A stretch of 64,000 bases of DNA from positions 30,036 to 94,035 of the forward strand of contig CAZJYX010000015.1 in NCBI GenBank assembly GCA_964550375.1, given 5' to 3'. Below are positions 37,134-46,186 of the stretch, piece after piece. This stretch comes from JAAYXS01 sp964550375. Lineage in GTDB: Bacteria; Planctomycetota; Phycisphaerae; UBA1845; Fen-1342. Positions within the stretch are counted from its first letter, which is position 1. Every line of letters starts with the position of its first letter. A program made the translations under genes and the position numbers. Under the pieces are notes generated by a model, which saw nothing but the letters and a program-made list of their open reading frames with translations, made no database searches and was not told the DNA's origin.

Positions 37134-38723
37134 TCAGTCTTCGTATTCCTCGGCGTAGCGGTCGGGGTACTTGCGCTCGTGCGCTGCCTCGCGCACGCGC
37201 CGCTCCTGCGCGTCAGCCCGCCGCTTGAGCACTTGCCGCACCAGCAGGTTGCCCCCGACCCCCAGCACAATACCCAGCGCCCCGCCGTGGTACACCAGCA
37301 GCGCCACCAGCCCGCCGCAAACCGCCGCGACGACCGCCGCGCCAAACCAACTGAAGATCACCCAAATCGTACGGGCCAGCTTCAGTTCGGCGTCGCCACG
37401 CTGGAAGATGCGGTCGGCCATGCCGGTGGCAACGATGGCGGCAAACGAGACGTAGGTCGTCGAAACCGGCAACCCCAGCCCGGAAGCGGTCGCAATAACG
37501 CTGGCCGAAACGCACAGTATCACGCAGGCCCGCAACACATCATAGTGCATGCTCTTGCCCGCTTCGGTGACCTCCGGCAAGGGCGCCAGCACCGGTCGCC
37601 TGCGCCGCAGCCGCAACATCAGTTGCGCTAGTGCGATGCACCAGTTCGGCGCCCACAGCCGCACCTGGTGGGCCATGCTGCCGGCGTGCACCGCCGCGCT
37701 CGTCACCCGCTGGGCATTGCGCGTGGTCATTCCCAGCGCCATCAACAACCCACAGCCCACCAGCGCCCAGATGGCGATGGGAATGCCGGTGGCGTGCACC
37801 ACCCCGTCTTCCCAGTGCTGGATCAGGTTCAGGGCCGCCAGGCCCGGCGCGGCGCAGTTGGCCAGGTCATTCTGACCAAACGCGAACGCCATCGCGAAAG
37901 TTCCGATAATGGCCAGCGCGGGGAACAGTCGCCGCGCGACGCGCTTCCCAAAAGCCGCCAGCAGAAAATGGATGACGACACCGAACACGAGCCACAGCGC
38001 CAGCAGCGTCACGAACGGCCCATATTCCTGCAACACCTCCGAGCGCAGCCGTTGCACGAAATCAAGCTGGCGCATGCCCTTGACTAGCATGAAGTAGGTG
38101 AGCCCGGCCAGCATGCCGCCCCCGATCCAACTGCCATGCGCCAGCATCACGGACAGACTGCTGGTCCGGTCGCGAATCGCGCCGCGCACGATGCGCTGCA
38201 TGATGAATGCGCTCACGCCGGTGATGGCGATCGAGCAGACAATCGCGGCCATGACGGTCCCGGCCCGCGGCCAATGCACCACTTCTGCCCCGCCCAGCGC
38301 GAAGGCCGCCCCCAGCAACTCGAATATCAGGCACGCGGTCGTGCTGACCGGCATGCCGAAAGCCGAGTAGCCGTACAAGAGCACCGTATCGACGATGTAC
38401 ACGGCCACGTAGACCGCCAGGGCCTTCTCGATCGTCAGCATGGTCGGGTCAAAGATGCCCTTGCGGGCCGTCTCGATGACCGGCGAGGAGGCCGCCGCCC
38501 CCAACACCACCGCCACGCCGGCCAGCAGCACGGCCGTCCGCCGCGTCAGCACGCGCGCCCCGAACACCGCGTTGACCAGGTTCGCGGCGTCGTTCCGGCC
38601 GACCTCGACCGTATCCCACATCAGCATCCCCAGCGCAACGATCGTGGCGCCGACCAGGAACGGCATCTCTGACGTCCACGGGCCGGTTGCGCTCGTAGAG
38701 GAAGCCAACAGCAGGATCCACAT
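37134..38723 (-). CDS. PiT-family inorganic phosphate transporter
   Basis: 529 residues, 10-12 hydrophobic segments. The duplicated PHO4 signatures are visible: VGRNDAANLVNAVFG near the N-terminus and FGQNDLANCAAPGLAALN in the second half, plus the GMPVSTT and GLPVSTTY loops. It takes up phosphate, usually with metal symport, driven by ion gradients. Its start lies 34 bases after the DUF47 gene stop on the same strand, the conserved PhoU-like/PiT pair. A soluble C-terminal tail (residues ~500-529) is charged. Confidence 0.95.
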   Translation of the reverse strand: MWILLLASSTSATGPWTSEMPFLVGATIVALGMLMWDTVEVGRNDAANLVNAVFGARVLTRRTAVLLAGVAVVLGAAASSPVIETARKGIFDPTMLTIEKALAVYVAVYIVDTVLLYGYSAFGMPVSTTACLIFELLGAAFALGGAEVVHWPRAGTVMAAIVCSIAITGVSAFIMQRIVRGAIRDRTSSLSVMLAHGSWIGGGMLAGLTYFMLVKGMRQLDFVQRLRSEVLQEYGPFVTLLALWLVFGVVIHFLLAAFGKRVARRLFPALAIIGTFAMAFAFGQNDLANCAAPGLAALNLIQHWEDGVVHATGIPIAIWALVGCGLLMALGMTTRNAQRVTSAAVHAGSMAHQVRLWAPNWCIALAQLMLRLRRRRPVLAPLPEVTEAGKSMHYDVLRACVILCVSASVIATASGLGLPVSTTYVSFAAIVATGMADRIFQRGDAELKLARTIWVIFSWFGAAVVAAVCGGLVALLVYHGGALGIVLGVGGNLLVRQVLKRRADAQERRVREAAHERKYPDRYAEEYED

Positions 38724-38757
38724 GGCTACGAGGACCCCTGTGTACCGGGTAACAGAA

Positions 38758-39426
38758 TCAGCGGGCCAGCATACGACGCAAACGCTCAGCCGTCTTGTCG
38801 GCGGAGTTGGCCAGGGCGCCCAGATTCTGGAAGATGCCCGACCACAGGAATATGTCCACCGCCTTGAGCTCGTCCTCCAGGGCGAACAACCGCTGCGCCA
38901 GCACGTACTGGGCCTTGTCCGCCACCCACTCCTCGTGCTCCGCCTTGCCGACCAGCCCCATGACCTGCGCGCCCCGGTGACCGGCCAGATCGGCCTCGGT
39001 CATGTCCTTCAGCAGCGTCACCGCCTCGAACACCTGGTCGCAGACCATCAGCACCTGCCGCACGTAGGCGATGATCTCGTCGGCCAGCGCCGGCGGCATG
39101 ACCAGCTTCTTGATCGTGAGCTGTACCGCCAGGTCCTCGGCTAGGTCGGCCATCTCGTCCTGAATGTGGACGAAAGCCAGCAAATCACCGCGGAACACCG
39201 GCAGCGCGAACACCTTCGGAATCGTGCGCCGAATCTCCTCCTTGACCTTGTCCGCCTCGTGCTCCGTCGCAAACACCGCGCTAGTCAGCGCCGTCAAACG
39301 CCCGTAGTCGCGCTCGCGCGCACATTCGAACATCGGCAGGACATGACTGACGCAGGTGCGCACTCGCTCCATGTGCTCGGCCAGCGGCCCGAAGGGAGAC
39401 TTCGCCGGCCAGTGCAGGCTGCCCAT
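38758..39426 (-). CDS. DUF47 (TIGR00153, PhoU-like) protein
   Basis: 222 residues from the ATG with GGAAAGGAACGGGCG upstream. All-helical, with EHMERVRTCVSHVLPMFECA, TSAVFATEHEADKVKEEIRRTIP (the E-x-x-x-D metal-binding helix), FALPVFRGDLLAFVHIQDEMADLAEDLA and a closing helical repeat. DUF47 proteins are distant PhoU relatives encoded with PiT transporters, and are thought to modulate phosphate uptake. The gene order with the transporter supports this. A GTG/ATG farther upstream is in frame but not conserved-looking. Confidence 0.92.
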   Translation of the reverse strand: MGSLHWPAKSPFGPLAEHMERVRTCVSHVLPMFECARERDYGRLTALTSAVFATEHEADKVKEEIRRTIPKVFALPVFRGDLLAFVHIQDEMADLAEDLAVQLTIKKLVMPPALADEIIAYVRQVLMVCDQVFEAVTLLKDMTEADLAGHRGAQVMGLVGKAEHEEWVADKAQYVLAQRLFALEDELKAVDIFLWSGIFQNLGALANSADKTAERLRRMLAR

Positions 39427-39585
39427 CGCCCGTTCCTTTCCTGAAAGTCGCCTTTGCACAAACGCCGCGCAGCGACCACCAACCGGGCCGCACACTGCAC
39501 CAACTGCAGGCTAGTCGCGCGGGCCGGCATGCTCACACGAATCACCGCGCCGGTCAAGTCGCCCCCCTGCACGCACCGCCAAAAC

Positions 39586-41301
39586 CTACTGCTCCCCGGA
39601 CTCATCCCCGGCGCTGCGCTCGTCCGCCTCCGGACCAACCCAGCGCACCATCACCGTCCCCGCGAAAATGTCGCCCGCCCGCTGCCGATTCCGCGATAGC
39701 AGCACCAGAAAATTCAGTATCCAGAACGGCGGCATGACTTCCACGATCCGCATCAAGTTGCGCACAACCAGTTGCCACACGACCGGCGGCCGCCCCGTAT
39801 CCGTCATGATGCGCAAACGCAACAACACCTTCCCCACCGTCCGCCCCGCGACCAACTCCATCACAAAGCTGTAAACCGCATACCCCCCGGCCGCCAGGGA
39901 CCACCACAGCACGTAAGACAAGCCGGGCAGGCCGGTCTCGTTGATCTGCGGGTCCACCGCCCAAGCCACGATCTGCCCGCAAGCCTCAACCCACGAAAGC
40001 CGCAACACCAGCGCCGCCGCCACGGAGAACGGCAGCGCGTCTATGGCAAACGCCGCCAGCCGCTGCAGGATAAACGCGGGCACGTAGCCCGCCGGCAGCG
40101 CCGCCGGCATGACCACACTCTGACGCCTAAAAACAAACAGCGTCACGAGTATCGTCAGCATCGCCGCCGTGCGGAACAGGTGGAAGCTCACCGGCGCCGT
40201 CTTCACCAACGGTTCACCAAAGACGTCCTGAGTCGACATCGTGGGCGCACCATCCCGTCGGCCAAAACGCAGATAGACGCCCCCGTCCGCCGTCGTCACC
40301 AACAGCCCCAGGTGCTGGTTGAACCCACAGGCCGACTTCACCCGCGCGACCTGATGTTCCTCCGGCAACGGGGATATTTCAAACTCGCTGCGCTGCCAGC
40401 TCTGCTCGGCCGACTCCCCCGCCTCGCCCAGCAGCGTGTACACCTGCACGACCGCACGCCCGTCGCGCGCCTCCACTTCCGCCACGATCGTCGCCGCGCG
40501 GTTCACCACCGCCACCCAGTAGTCGCGCAGCCCCGGCACGCCCAGCGTGCCCCCCGACTCCCACACGCCCACCGCCGGGTCAAGCTGAAAGTAACCCAGC
40601 TGCCCGCCATCCGGATTCCACCAGAACAGCAGCAACCGCTGATTAACGTAGCACAGCCGCGGCAGCGCATCAGCCGTCACCGGCGGCGGACAGCTCGCCA
40701 CGGCAAACCAACCCGCCGGCGTGTAACGCACCAGCGTCAACGATCCCGGCCCAGGCTCGTACGGTCGCGTGGTCGCCGGCGCCACCGGCCCCTCCAGCAT
40801 GGCCATCCCGTCGGTTATCCCAGTCGGCACCAGCGCGTACAGCCCGCCGGCAACTTCAACCACCTCCAGCGGCACCTTCCGCCCAGGCAAATTCAACTCG
40901 GGCGTCCACCGGCCACCCTCGGTTCCCTCCGATCCCCCCGGAGCATACCGGTAGAACTCCCCGTTCTCATGGAACACGTACGCCTGGCGGTCAACCGCCG
41001 CCAGCGACACAATCACGCGCTCGAATGGCGCGCTGCTGACCGGCGGCCCGCTGGGCGTGCGGAACGACAGTACGCCCCGCCCATGTTCCATGCGCGCCAG
41101 CCAAAGCCGGTCCTCTGCGGCCGCCACCAGGACGCGACGCCCCGCCGCCGGCGTCTCCTCCACCGACAACTGCGCCGCCGCCGGCCGCCCCAACCCAACC
41201 CCCAGCAGACCGGCCACAACCGCCACCCGCCGCCAAAACATGAAACGCACATGCATCCGCATCGCCGGCCGACTCCCATCTGCACGCGGCACGCAACTCA
41301 C
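39586..41301 (-). CDS. RDD-domain membrane protein with long extracytoplasmic N-terminal region
   Basis: 571 residues from a GTG that overlaps the stop of the upstream lipoprotein gene (GTGA). Signal peptide (RRVAVVAGLLGVGLGRPAAAQ) and a ~330-residue exported beta-rich region with propeller-like segments (RVLVAAAEDRLWLARME, QAYVFHENGEFYRYAPGG). After one membrane helix (~375) comes an RDD domain: LQRLAAFAIDALPFSVAAALVL, AGRTVGKVLLRLRIMTDTG, NRQRAGDIFAGTVMV, with the R, D and D residues at their usual places. RDD proteins are poorly understood, with some implicated in ion transport. Part of a tightly coupled three-gene operon. Confidence 0.82.
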   Translation of the reverse strand: MSCVPRADGSRPAMRMHVRFMFWRRVAVVAGLLGVGLGRPAAAQLSVEETPAAGRRVLVAAAEDRLWLARMEHGRGVLSFRTPSGPPVSSAPFERVIVSLAAVDRQAYVFHENGEFYRYAPGGSEGTEGGRWTPELNLPGRKVPLEVVEVAGGLYALVPTGITDGMAMLEGPVAPATTRPYEPGPGSLTLVRYTPAGWFAVASCPPPVTADALPRLCYVNQRLLLFWWNPDGGQLGYFQLDPAVGVWESGGTLGVPGLRDYWVAVVNRAATIVAEVEARDGRAVVQVYTLLGEAGESAEQSWQRSEFEISPLPEEHQVARVKSACGFNQHLGLLVTTADGGVYLRFGRRDGAPTMSTQDVFGEPLVKTAPVSFHLFRTAAMLTILVTLFVFRRQSVVMPAALPAGYVPAFILQRLAAFAIDALPFSVAAALVLRLSWVEACGQIVAWAVDPQINETGLPGLSYVLWWSLAAGGYAVYSFVMELVAGRTVGKVLLRLRIMTDTGRPPVVWQLVVRNLMRIVEVMPPFWILNFLVLLSRNRQRAGDIFAGTVMVRWVGPEADERSAGDESGEQ

Positions 41302-42194
41302 GGCAACTCACCCGCGTCGATCGGCTCGATTTCCCCTTCCCATTCCGCTGGAAACGCGAAGACCTCCGCCGCCAACTCCGGGCGAAACCGGGCCCGCCGC
41401 ACATCCAGCCGCATCTCGGCCTCATCCAACGGCCAATAGACCACGTACTTCCGCGCCACGTACGGCCCGTCCGGCCCGATGCGCGCATACCCGCTCAGAT
41501 GGGCGTGCATCTCCACGCGCCCGTCCGACAGGCGATCAATTACCTCGCGCGGTTGATATGGCTCGCGCGCGTCCAGCCGGATCTCACGCAAGCCGCTCGG
41601 CTCACCATCCTCCCCCAGCCGCATGTAGATCAGCCGGTGATCGTCCGCCTCCTTCCGCAACACCGGACTGAGCCCGCCGGCCCGCGGCGCCGACAGCGGC
41701 CGCAGCATCAGCGCGTCCAGCAGATCGTCCGGAGCGATGATGAGCCGGGTCGTCTGCGGCTGGCCCAGCCGATCCCAGCGGCCCCACCACAACTTGCGCA
41801 CCTCCGGCTCGATCCAGATCCAGTAACGCTCCCCATCCGAGCCGAACTGCGCCACAACCCCGGCCAGCGAGCGAATATCAAAACGCAAACACTGCGGCGG
41901 CGCGTACAGCAGCGACGCCTCGTGGCCCAGGAAACGCCGGTCCCGGCCGTTGGCATCGCGAAAGCGGAACGACACCAGCGCCTGGTACTGCACCGGCCGG
42001 TCAATCGCCCCCAGGTTATCGTTCACACGCGCCAGGGCCTCGTGCTCATCACGCGGCGCGATGGACCGCGCCGCCGGCGGACAACCCGTCACGAGCAGCA
42101 GCAGGCCCGCCAACCCGGCACCGCACAACGCGCTCAGCTTCGCCCGACGCATCGGGCCGCCGCGCCACTCCCCCAACGCGCCGTCAGGATTCAT
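41298..42194 (-). CDS. Lipoprotein, LolA/DUF4292-like
   Basis: 298 residues from an ATG inside the end of the preceding gene (11-base overlap). Lipobox VTGC after a hydrophobic stretch (LCGAGLAGLLLLVTGC). The mature region has alternating strands such as DRPVQYQALVSFRFRDANGRD, GERYWIWIEPEVRKLWWGRW and YQPREVIDRLSDGRVEMHAHLSGYARI, resembling the half-open barrel of LolA/LolB-type or DUF4292 lipoproteins. The fold assignment is by appearance only. It couples to the RDD protein gene through GTGA, implying a joint envelope function. Confidence 0.72.
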   Translation of the reverse strand: MNPDGALGEWRGGPMRRAKLSALCGAGLAGLLLLVTGCPPAARSIAPRDEHEALARVNDNLGAIDRPVQYQALVSFRFRDANGRDRRFLGHEASLLYAPPQCLRFDIRSLAGVVAQFGSDGERYWIWIEPEVRKLWWGRWDRLGQPQTTRLIIAPDDLLDALMLRPLSAPRAGGLSPVLRKEADDHRLIYMRLGEDGEPSGLREIRLDAREPYQPREVIDRLSDGRVEMHAHLSGYARIGPDGPYVARKYVVYWPLDEAEMRLDVRRARFRPELAAEVFAFPAEWEGEIEPIDAGELP

Positions 42195-42753
42195 CCGCCA
42201 GCCGCCGGTCATCAGCCTGCTCCTCCTGCTCCGTCGCGACGGCTTCCAACTCCAGCGGCGCGCCGGCCAACAGCATCTCCAGTTGCCCACTGAGCCGCTC
42301 CAGTTCATCATCCGCCAGGTCCGGCCGCACCACGCGATGCGTCGCATCCGAGCCGCGCTCACTGAACTCCCACTGCTCCCGCGCGCCCCCCGCCACGCTG
42401 CGCTCCAGCCGCAGGATCTTCTTGCGCCACAGCAGCAGCGCCAGGACGAAACGCAACTGCACCTGCCCGGGCCCATCGGCCTCTTCCAGCCGCTGAAAAA
42501 ACCGGAAGATGGCCGCCGGATCAAAGCTTGGCCCCTTCTTAGGCGCCGGTGGCGGCCTACGCGTCCTCCAGGTCGCAATAACCTCAGCACCGACCACCGG
42601 CAAGCAGCTCGCACAGTAATCCCGCCGCTCATAACCCGCCGGCGTCTCGTGCAGGCACACTTGGAATGCCTCCCCCTGCTCAAATTCACGCGCGCACGTG
42701 CAACACCCCGAGCCGGCTCGCGGCATCTGCCAATCCTGGGCCACGCCAGTCAA
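42184..42753 (-). CDS. Hypothetical protein with cysteine (zinc-ribbon-like) N-terminus
   Basis: 189 residues from a TTG at 42753; an ATG at 42726 would give 180 residues. The N-terminal part has SGCCTCAREFEQGE and, 20 residues on, YCASCLPV, two cysteine pairs suggestive of a zinc ribbon. The middle region is VQLRFVLALLLWRKKILRLERS and the C-terminus is acidic. No membrane segment. First gene of the coupled operon with the lipoprotein and RDD genes. Start selection is the least certain point; no ideal RBS is present for either candidate. Confidence 0.65.
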   Translation of the reverse strand: MTGVAQDWQMPRAGSGCCTCAREFEQGEAFQVCLHETPAGYERRDYCASCLPVVGAEVIATWRTRRPPPAPKKGPSFDPAAIFRFFQRLEEADGPGQVQLRFVLALLLWRKKILRLERSVAGGAREQWEFSERGSDATHRVVRPDLADDELERLSGQLEMLLAGAPLELEAVATEQEEQADDRRLADES

Positions 42754-42888
42754 TCTCCATCCTGGGTCCAAACCGCGGCGTCGATTATAGCGCCAACGGC
42801 CGAAACTGCGAGCCCGCCGGGCCACATCGCCCCACCGGCCGCAGCCCCATGCGACCATGCCGTCCTGACAACGAACCGCCAGTTAGCC

Positions 42889-42917
42889 TTCTTTCACCAC
42901 ACCCGACCCGCTATAGT
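42889..42917 (+). promoter_or_regulatory. Possible promoter for the subtilase gene
   Basis: TTCTTT (42889-42894), a 17-base spacer and TATAGT (42912-42917). The -10 is good and the -35 weak; the start codon follows about 65 bases later. Confidence 0.4.
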
Positions 42918-42982
42918 GGCAGATGGGGAGTTGGATAACGGTCGCCGCCCGGCGGCGACCCTCGACGAGTAACAATCCTGGG

Positions 42983-45856
42983 ATGACCACAATGCACCGA
43001 CAAGCTCACTGGTTCGCCGCCGCCGTGCTGCTCGCAATCTCCGCCCACCTCGCGCCGGCCGCTCCGCCCCACCCAACCGCATCCGCTACCGCCGCCGCGC
43101 CGGCCAAGCTGCACCCCGCCCTCGTCCAACGCCTGGCCGATGAAGACGACCTGGCCAAGGCCTGGGTCTTCTTCACCGACAAGAACGCCGGCTCCGCCGC
43201 AGCCCGCCACGCCGCGCTGCACGACCTCGCCGCCAACTACAACCCCCGCGCCACCCAGCGCCGCGCGCTGCGCGGCCCCGGGGCGCGCGGCGAGCCGCTG
43301 TTCAACGTCCACGACCTGCCCGTCGCGCCGGACTACATCGCCGCCGTGGAAGCCACCGGCGCCCGCCCACACGTCACCAGCCGCTGGCTCAATGCCATCA
43401 GCGTGTACACCACGCGCGCCCAGGCCGAGCAGATCGCCGCCCTGCCCTTCGTCGCCCGTGTCGAAGCCGTCGGCCGCTCACGCGGCAACTACCCCGTCGA
43501 CATCGGCCCAACCTCACACGCAACGCCCACCGGCGACCGCGACGGCAGCCGTCTCGACTACGGCGCCGCCACCGCCCAACTCGAGCAGATGAACCTCATT
43601 GCCCTGCATCAGGCCGGCTACACCGGCCAGAATGTCATCATCGGCATCCTGGACACCGGCTTCGAACGCTCGCACCAGGCCTTCAACTTCGGCCTGCACA
43701 AGCTCCAGGTCGTCGCCGAATACGACTTCGTCGACGACGACCCCGACACCCAGATCGAACCCGGAGACCCCGCCAGCCAGCACAACCACGGCACGATGAT
43801 CCTCGGCTGCATCGGTGCCTACCGGCCCGGCCTACTCGTCGGCGGCGCCTACGACGCCAAGTTCATCCTCTGCAAGACCGAGGATGTCACCGCCGAATAC
43901 CCCGCCGAGGAGGACAACTACGTCGCCGGACTGGAGTTCATCGAGGCCCACGGCGGCGACATGTCCACCGCCTCGCTCGGCTACATCGACTGGTACACTC
44001 AGTCCCAGCTCGACGGCCAGACGGCCGTCACCACAGTCGCCGTCAACATCTCGACCGCCCTTGGCGTCCACCACTGCAACGCCGCCGGAAACTCGTATCA
44101 CGACAGCGATCCTAGCACTTCCTCGCTCATCGCGCCCGCCGACGCCTTCCAGGGCATCACCTGCGGCGCGGTCAATAGCTCCGGCACCATCGCCTCCTTC
44201 AGTTCCGACGGCCCCACCGCCGACGGCCGCGTCAAACCCGAGGTCTGCGCCCGCGGCGTAAGCACCCACACCGTCAGCCCGTACTCCAGCAGCGAATACA
44301 CCACGGCCGACGGTACCTCGCTCTCCACGCCTCTCGTTGCCTCCGCCGTCGCCTGCCTCATCCAGGCCCGGCCATACTGGACCGTGGACCAGATGCGCGA
44401 GCACCTGTTCGAAACCGCTGGCTACTACGTGACCCATGGCACCCACGACCCAACCTACGTCTACGGCTACGGCATCGTCGACGCCCTCTCCGCCTACAGC
44501 AATTGCCCCGAGGCCGGGCTCGTCTACCTCAATCGCCCCGCGTACTTGTGTGAAGACGTCGCCCAGATCGTCGTCAGCGACTGCGGCCTGAACACCGATA
44601 ACCAGCTCATCGAGCAAGTCACCATCACCATCGCGTCAGACTCCGCCCCCGCGGGCCAACCGGTCACCCTCACCGAAACTGCCTCCGATTCCGCCGAATT
44701 CGTCGGCAGCATTGCCCTGAGCGCGTCAGGCGAGCCCGGCGCGCTGCCCGTCAGCGACGGCCACAGCATCATCGCCACCTACATCGACGCCGACGACGGT
44801 CAGGGTGGCACCGACGTGGTCGTCACCGCCACCGCCGCCGTTGACTGCACGCCCCCAACAGTGCTCAGCTTAGCGGCCGAGGACATCGCCTCCACTTCAG
44901 CCAAGATTCACGTCACGGCTGATGAGCCCGTGCGGGCCACCGTGCACTACGGCTTGGACTGCGCCGCCCTCGTCCAGCACGCCGACGTCAGCAGTCTGGC
45001 CACCAGCCACGCCGTCCCGCTTATCGGACTGACCCAGGACACCCCCTACTTCTACGACCTCGAACTTACCGACGCCGCCGGCAACGTAACACTCGACGAC
45101 AACGACGGCAACTGCTACACATTCCGCACGCTCCCCGGCCCGCAACCGCTGCACATTTTCTCACTCGATACCAGCCCCGGTTGGTCCACCGCCGGCCAAT
45201 GGGCCTTCGGACAGCCCGCCGGCCTCGGCGGCGCCTCCCACGGTTATCCGGACCCGACTGCCGGCGCCACCGGCAGCAACGTCTACGGCGTCAACCTCAA
45301 CGGCGACTACTCCACTTCCACCGGCGGCCCCTATCATCTGACTCTCGGTCCGCTCGATCTGACCGGCGTCTTCGACGTCAGCCTCAGATTCCAGCGCTGG
45401 CTCAACAGCGACTACCAACCCTTCGTGCACGCCACCGTCGCCGTCTCGAACAACGCGTCGAACTGGGTCACCATCTGGGACAACGGCTCCTCAGCCATCA
45501 CGGACAACTCCTGGTCACTGCGGCAATACGATCTCGCCGCCGTCGCCGATGACGCCGCAACCGTATACATCCGCTGGGGTTACCAGGTTGGCTCCGGCGC
45601 CTGGCCCTACTCCGGCTGGAACATCGACGATATCGAGATCTGGGGCACGGCCCCGCCCGCGCTGCTCGGCGATATGAATTGCGACGGAGCCCTCAACGCG
45701 TTCGACATAGACCCGTTCGTGCTGGCCCTGGCCGATCCGGCCGCCTACGCCGCCGACTTCCCCGACTGCGACATCATGAACGGCGACATCAACCAGGACG
45801 ACCTCATCAACGCTTTCGACATCGACCCGTTCGTGGAGTTGTTGACCACCCGCTGA
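42983..45856 (+). CDS. Subtilisin-like (S8) secreted peptidase with dockerin-like C-terminus
   Basis: 957 residues from the ATG at 42983 (a second ATG lies three codons on). Signal peptide (WFAAAVLLAISAHLAPAAPP), a propeptide-like region, then the S8 catalytic triad: Asp in VIIGILDTGFERSH (~221), His in NHGTMILGCIG (~268) and Ser in TADGTSLSTPLVASAVA (~445), all intact. A beta-rich middle region (STSAKIHVTADEPVRATVHYGL, fibronectin-like) and a jelly-roll-like CBM/LamG-like section (TGGPYHLTLGPLDLTGVFDVSLRF) follow. The end has two dockerin-like units (GDMNCDGALNAFDIDPFV, GDINQDDLINAFDIDPFV). Secreted, probably surface-retained. Confidence 0.9.
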   Translation: MTTMHRQAHWFAAAVLLAISAHLAPAAPPHPTASATAAAPAKLHPALVQRLADEDDLAKAWVFFTDKNAGSAAARHAALHDLAANYNPRATQRRALRGPGARGEPLFNVHDLPVAPDYIAAVEATGARPHVTSRWLNAISVYTTRAQAEQIAALPFVARVEAVGRSRGNYPVDIGPTSHATPTGDRDGSRLDYGAATAQLEQMNLIALHQAGYTGQNVIIGILDTGFERSHQAFNFGLHKLQVVAEYDFVDDDPDTQIEPGDPASQHNHGTMILGCIGAYRPGLLVGGAYDAKFILCKTEDVTAEYPAEEDNYVAGLEFIEAHGGDMSTASLGYIDWYTQSQLDGQTAVTTVAVNISTALGVHHCNAAGNSYHDSDPSTSSLIAPADAFQGITCGAVNSSGTIASFSSDGPTADGRVKPEVCARGVSTHTVSPYSSSEYTTADGTSLSTPLVASAVACLIQARPYWTVDQMREHLFETAGYYVTHGTHDPTYVYGYGIVDALSAYSNCPEAGLVYLNRPAYLCEDVAQIVVSDCGLNTDNQLIEQVTITIASDSAPAGQPVTLTETASDSAEFVGSIALSASGEPGALPVSDGHSIIATYIDADDGQGGTDVVVTATAAVDCTPPTVLSLAAEDIASTSAKIHVTADEPVRATVHYGLDCAALVQHADVSSLATSHAVPLIGLTQDTPYFYDLELTDAAGNVTLDDNDGNCYTFRTLPGPQPLHIFSLDTSPGWSTAGQWAFGQPAGLGGASHGYPDPTAGATGSNVYGVNLNGDYSTSTGGPYHLTLGPLDLTGVFDVSLRFQRWLNSDYQPFVHATVAVSNNASNWVTIWDNGSSAITDNSWSLRQYDLAAVADDAATVYIRWGYQVGSGAWPYSGWNIDDIEIWGTAPPALLGDMNCDGALNAFDIDPFVLALADPAAYAADFPDCDIMNGDINQDDLINAFDIDPFVELLTTR

Positions 45857-46186
45857 GGACACTGGCATCTGTCAAGCGAATCGTGTATGATGCCTTTGTC
45901 ACTGTGAAACAATCGCGCTTCCTGCCGCATGGGACGTCACTGCGGATGGAGCGCGCTTGCTCTCGTCCCGCCGCGGCCACAAGTGCCGTCAGAACATGGC
46001 CGGGCCCGCCCCGGCAGACGCCGCCGCGGGGCGGGCAGCATCGGCCGGGCATTTCGTAGTTTTCTGCCGGCAGAATGATTGCGCTCCGCGCCGGCTTTCG
46101 TCGCGTATCCAAAGGCAAGTTTGTTCTGTTTGCTGATTTCTACTGCGCATCGGGAGCAATGAGAGTTCTTATAGGAGGTAAGCGGC
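45857..46186 (+). other. Intergenic region before the duplicated-domain dockerin gene
   Basis: 330 bases between two rightward genes. A drop in G+C lies near 46100-46180, just before a strong RBS (ATAGGAGGTAAGC), so a promoter is likely here, but no clear -35/-10 pair was found. No terminator with a T-run follows the subtilase gene. Confidence 0.4.

Noticed and set aside
41298..42689. A 463-residue version of the LolA/DUF4292-like lipoprotein
   Set aside because: The added ~165 residues would be an out-of-frame reading of the cysteine-protein gene; the lipoprotein signal and RBS-compatible overlap point to the ATG at 42194.
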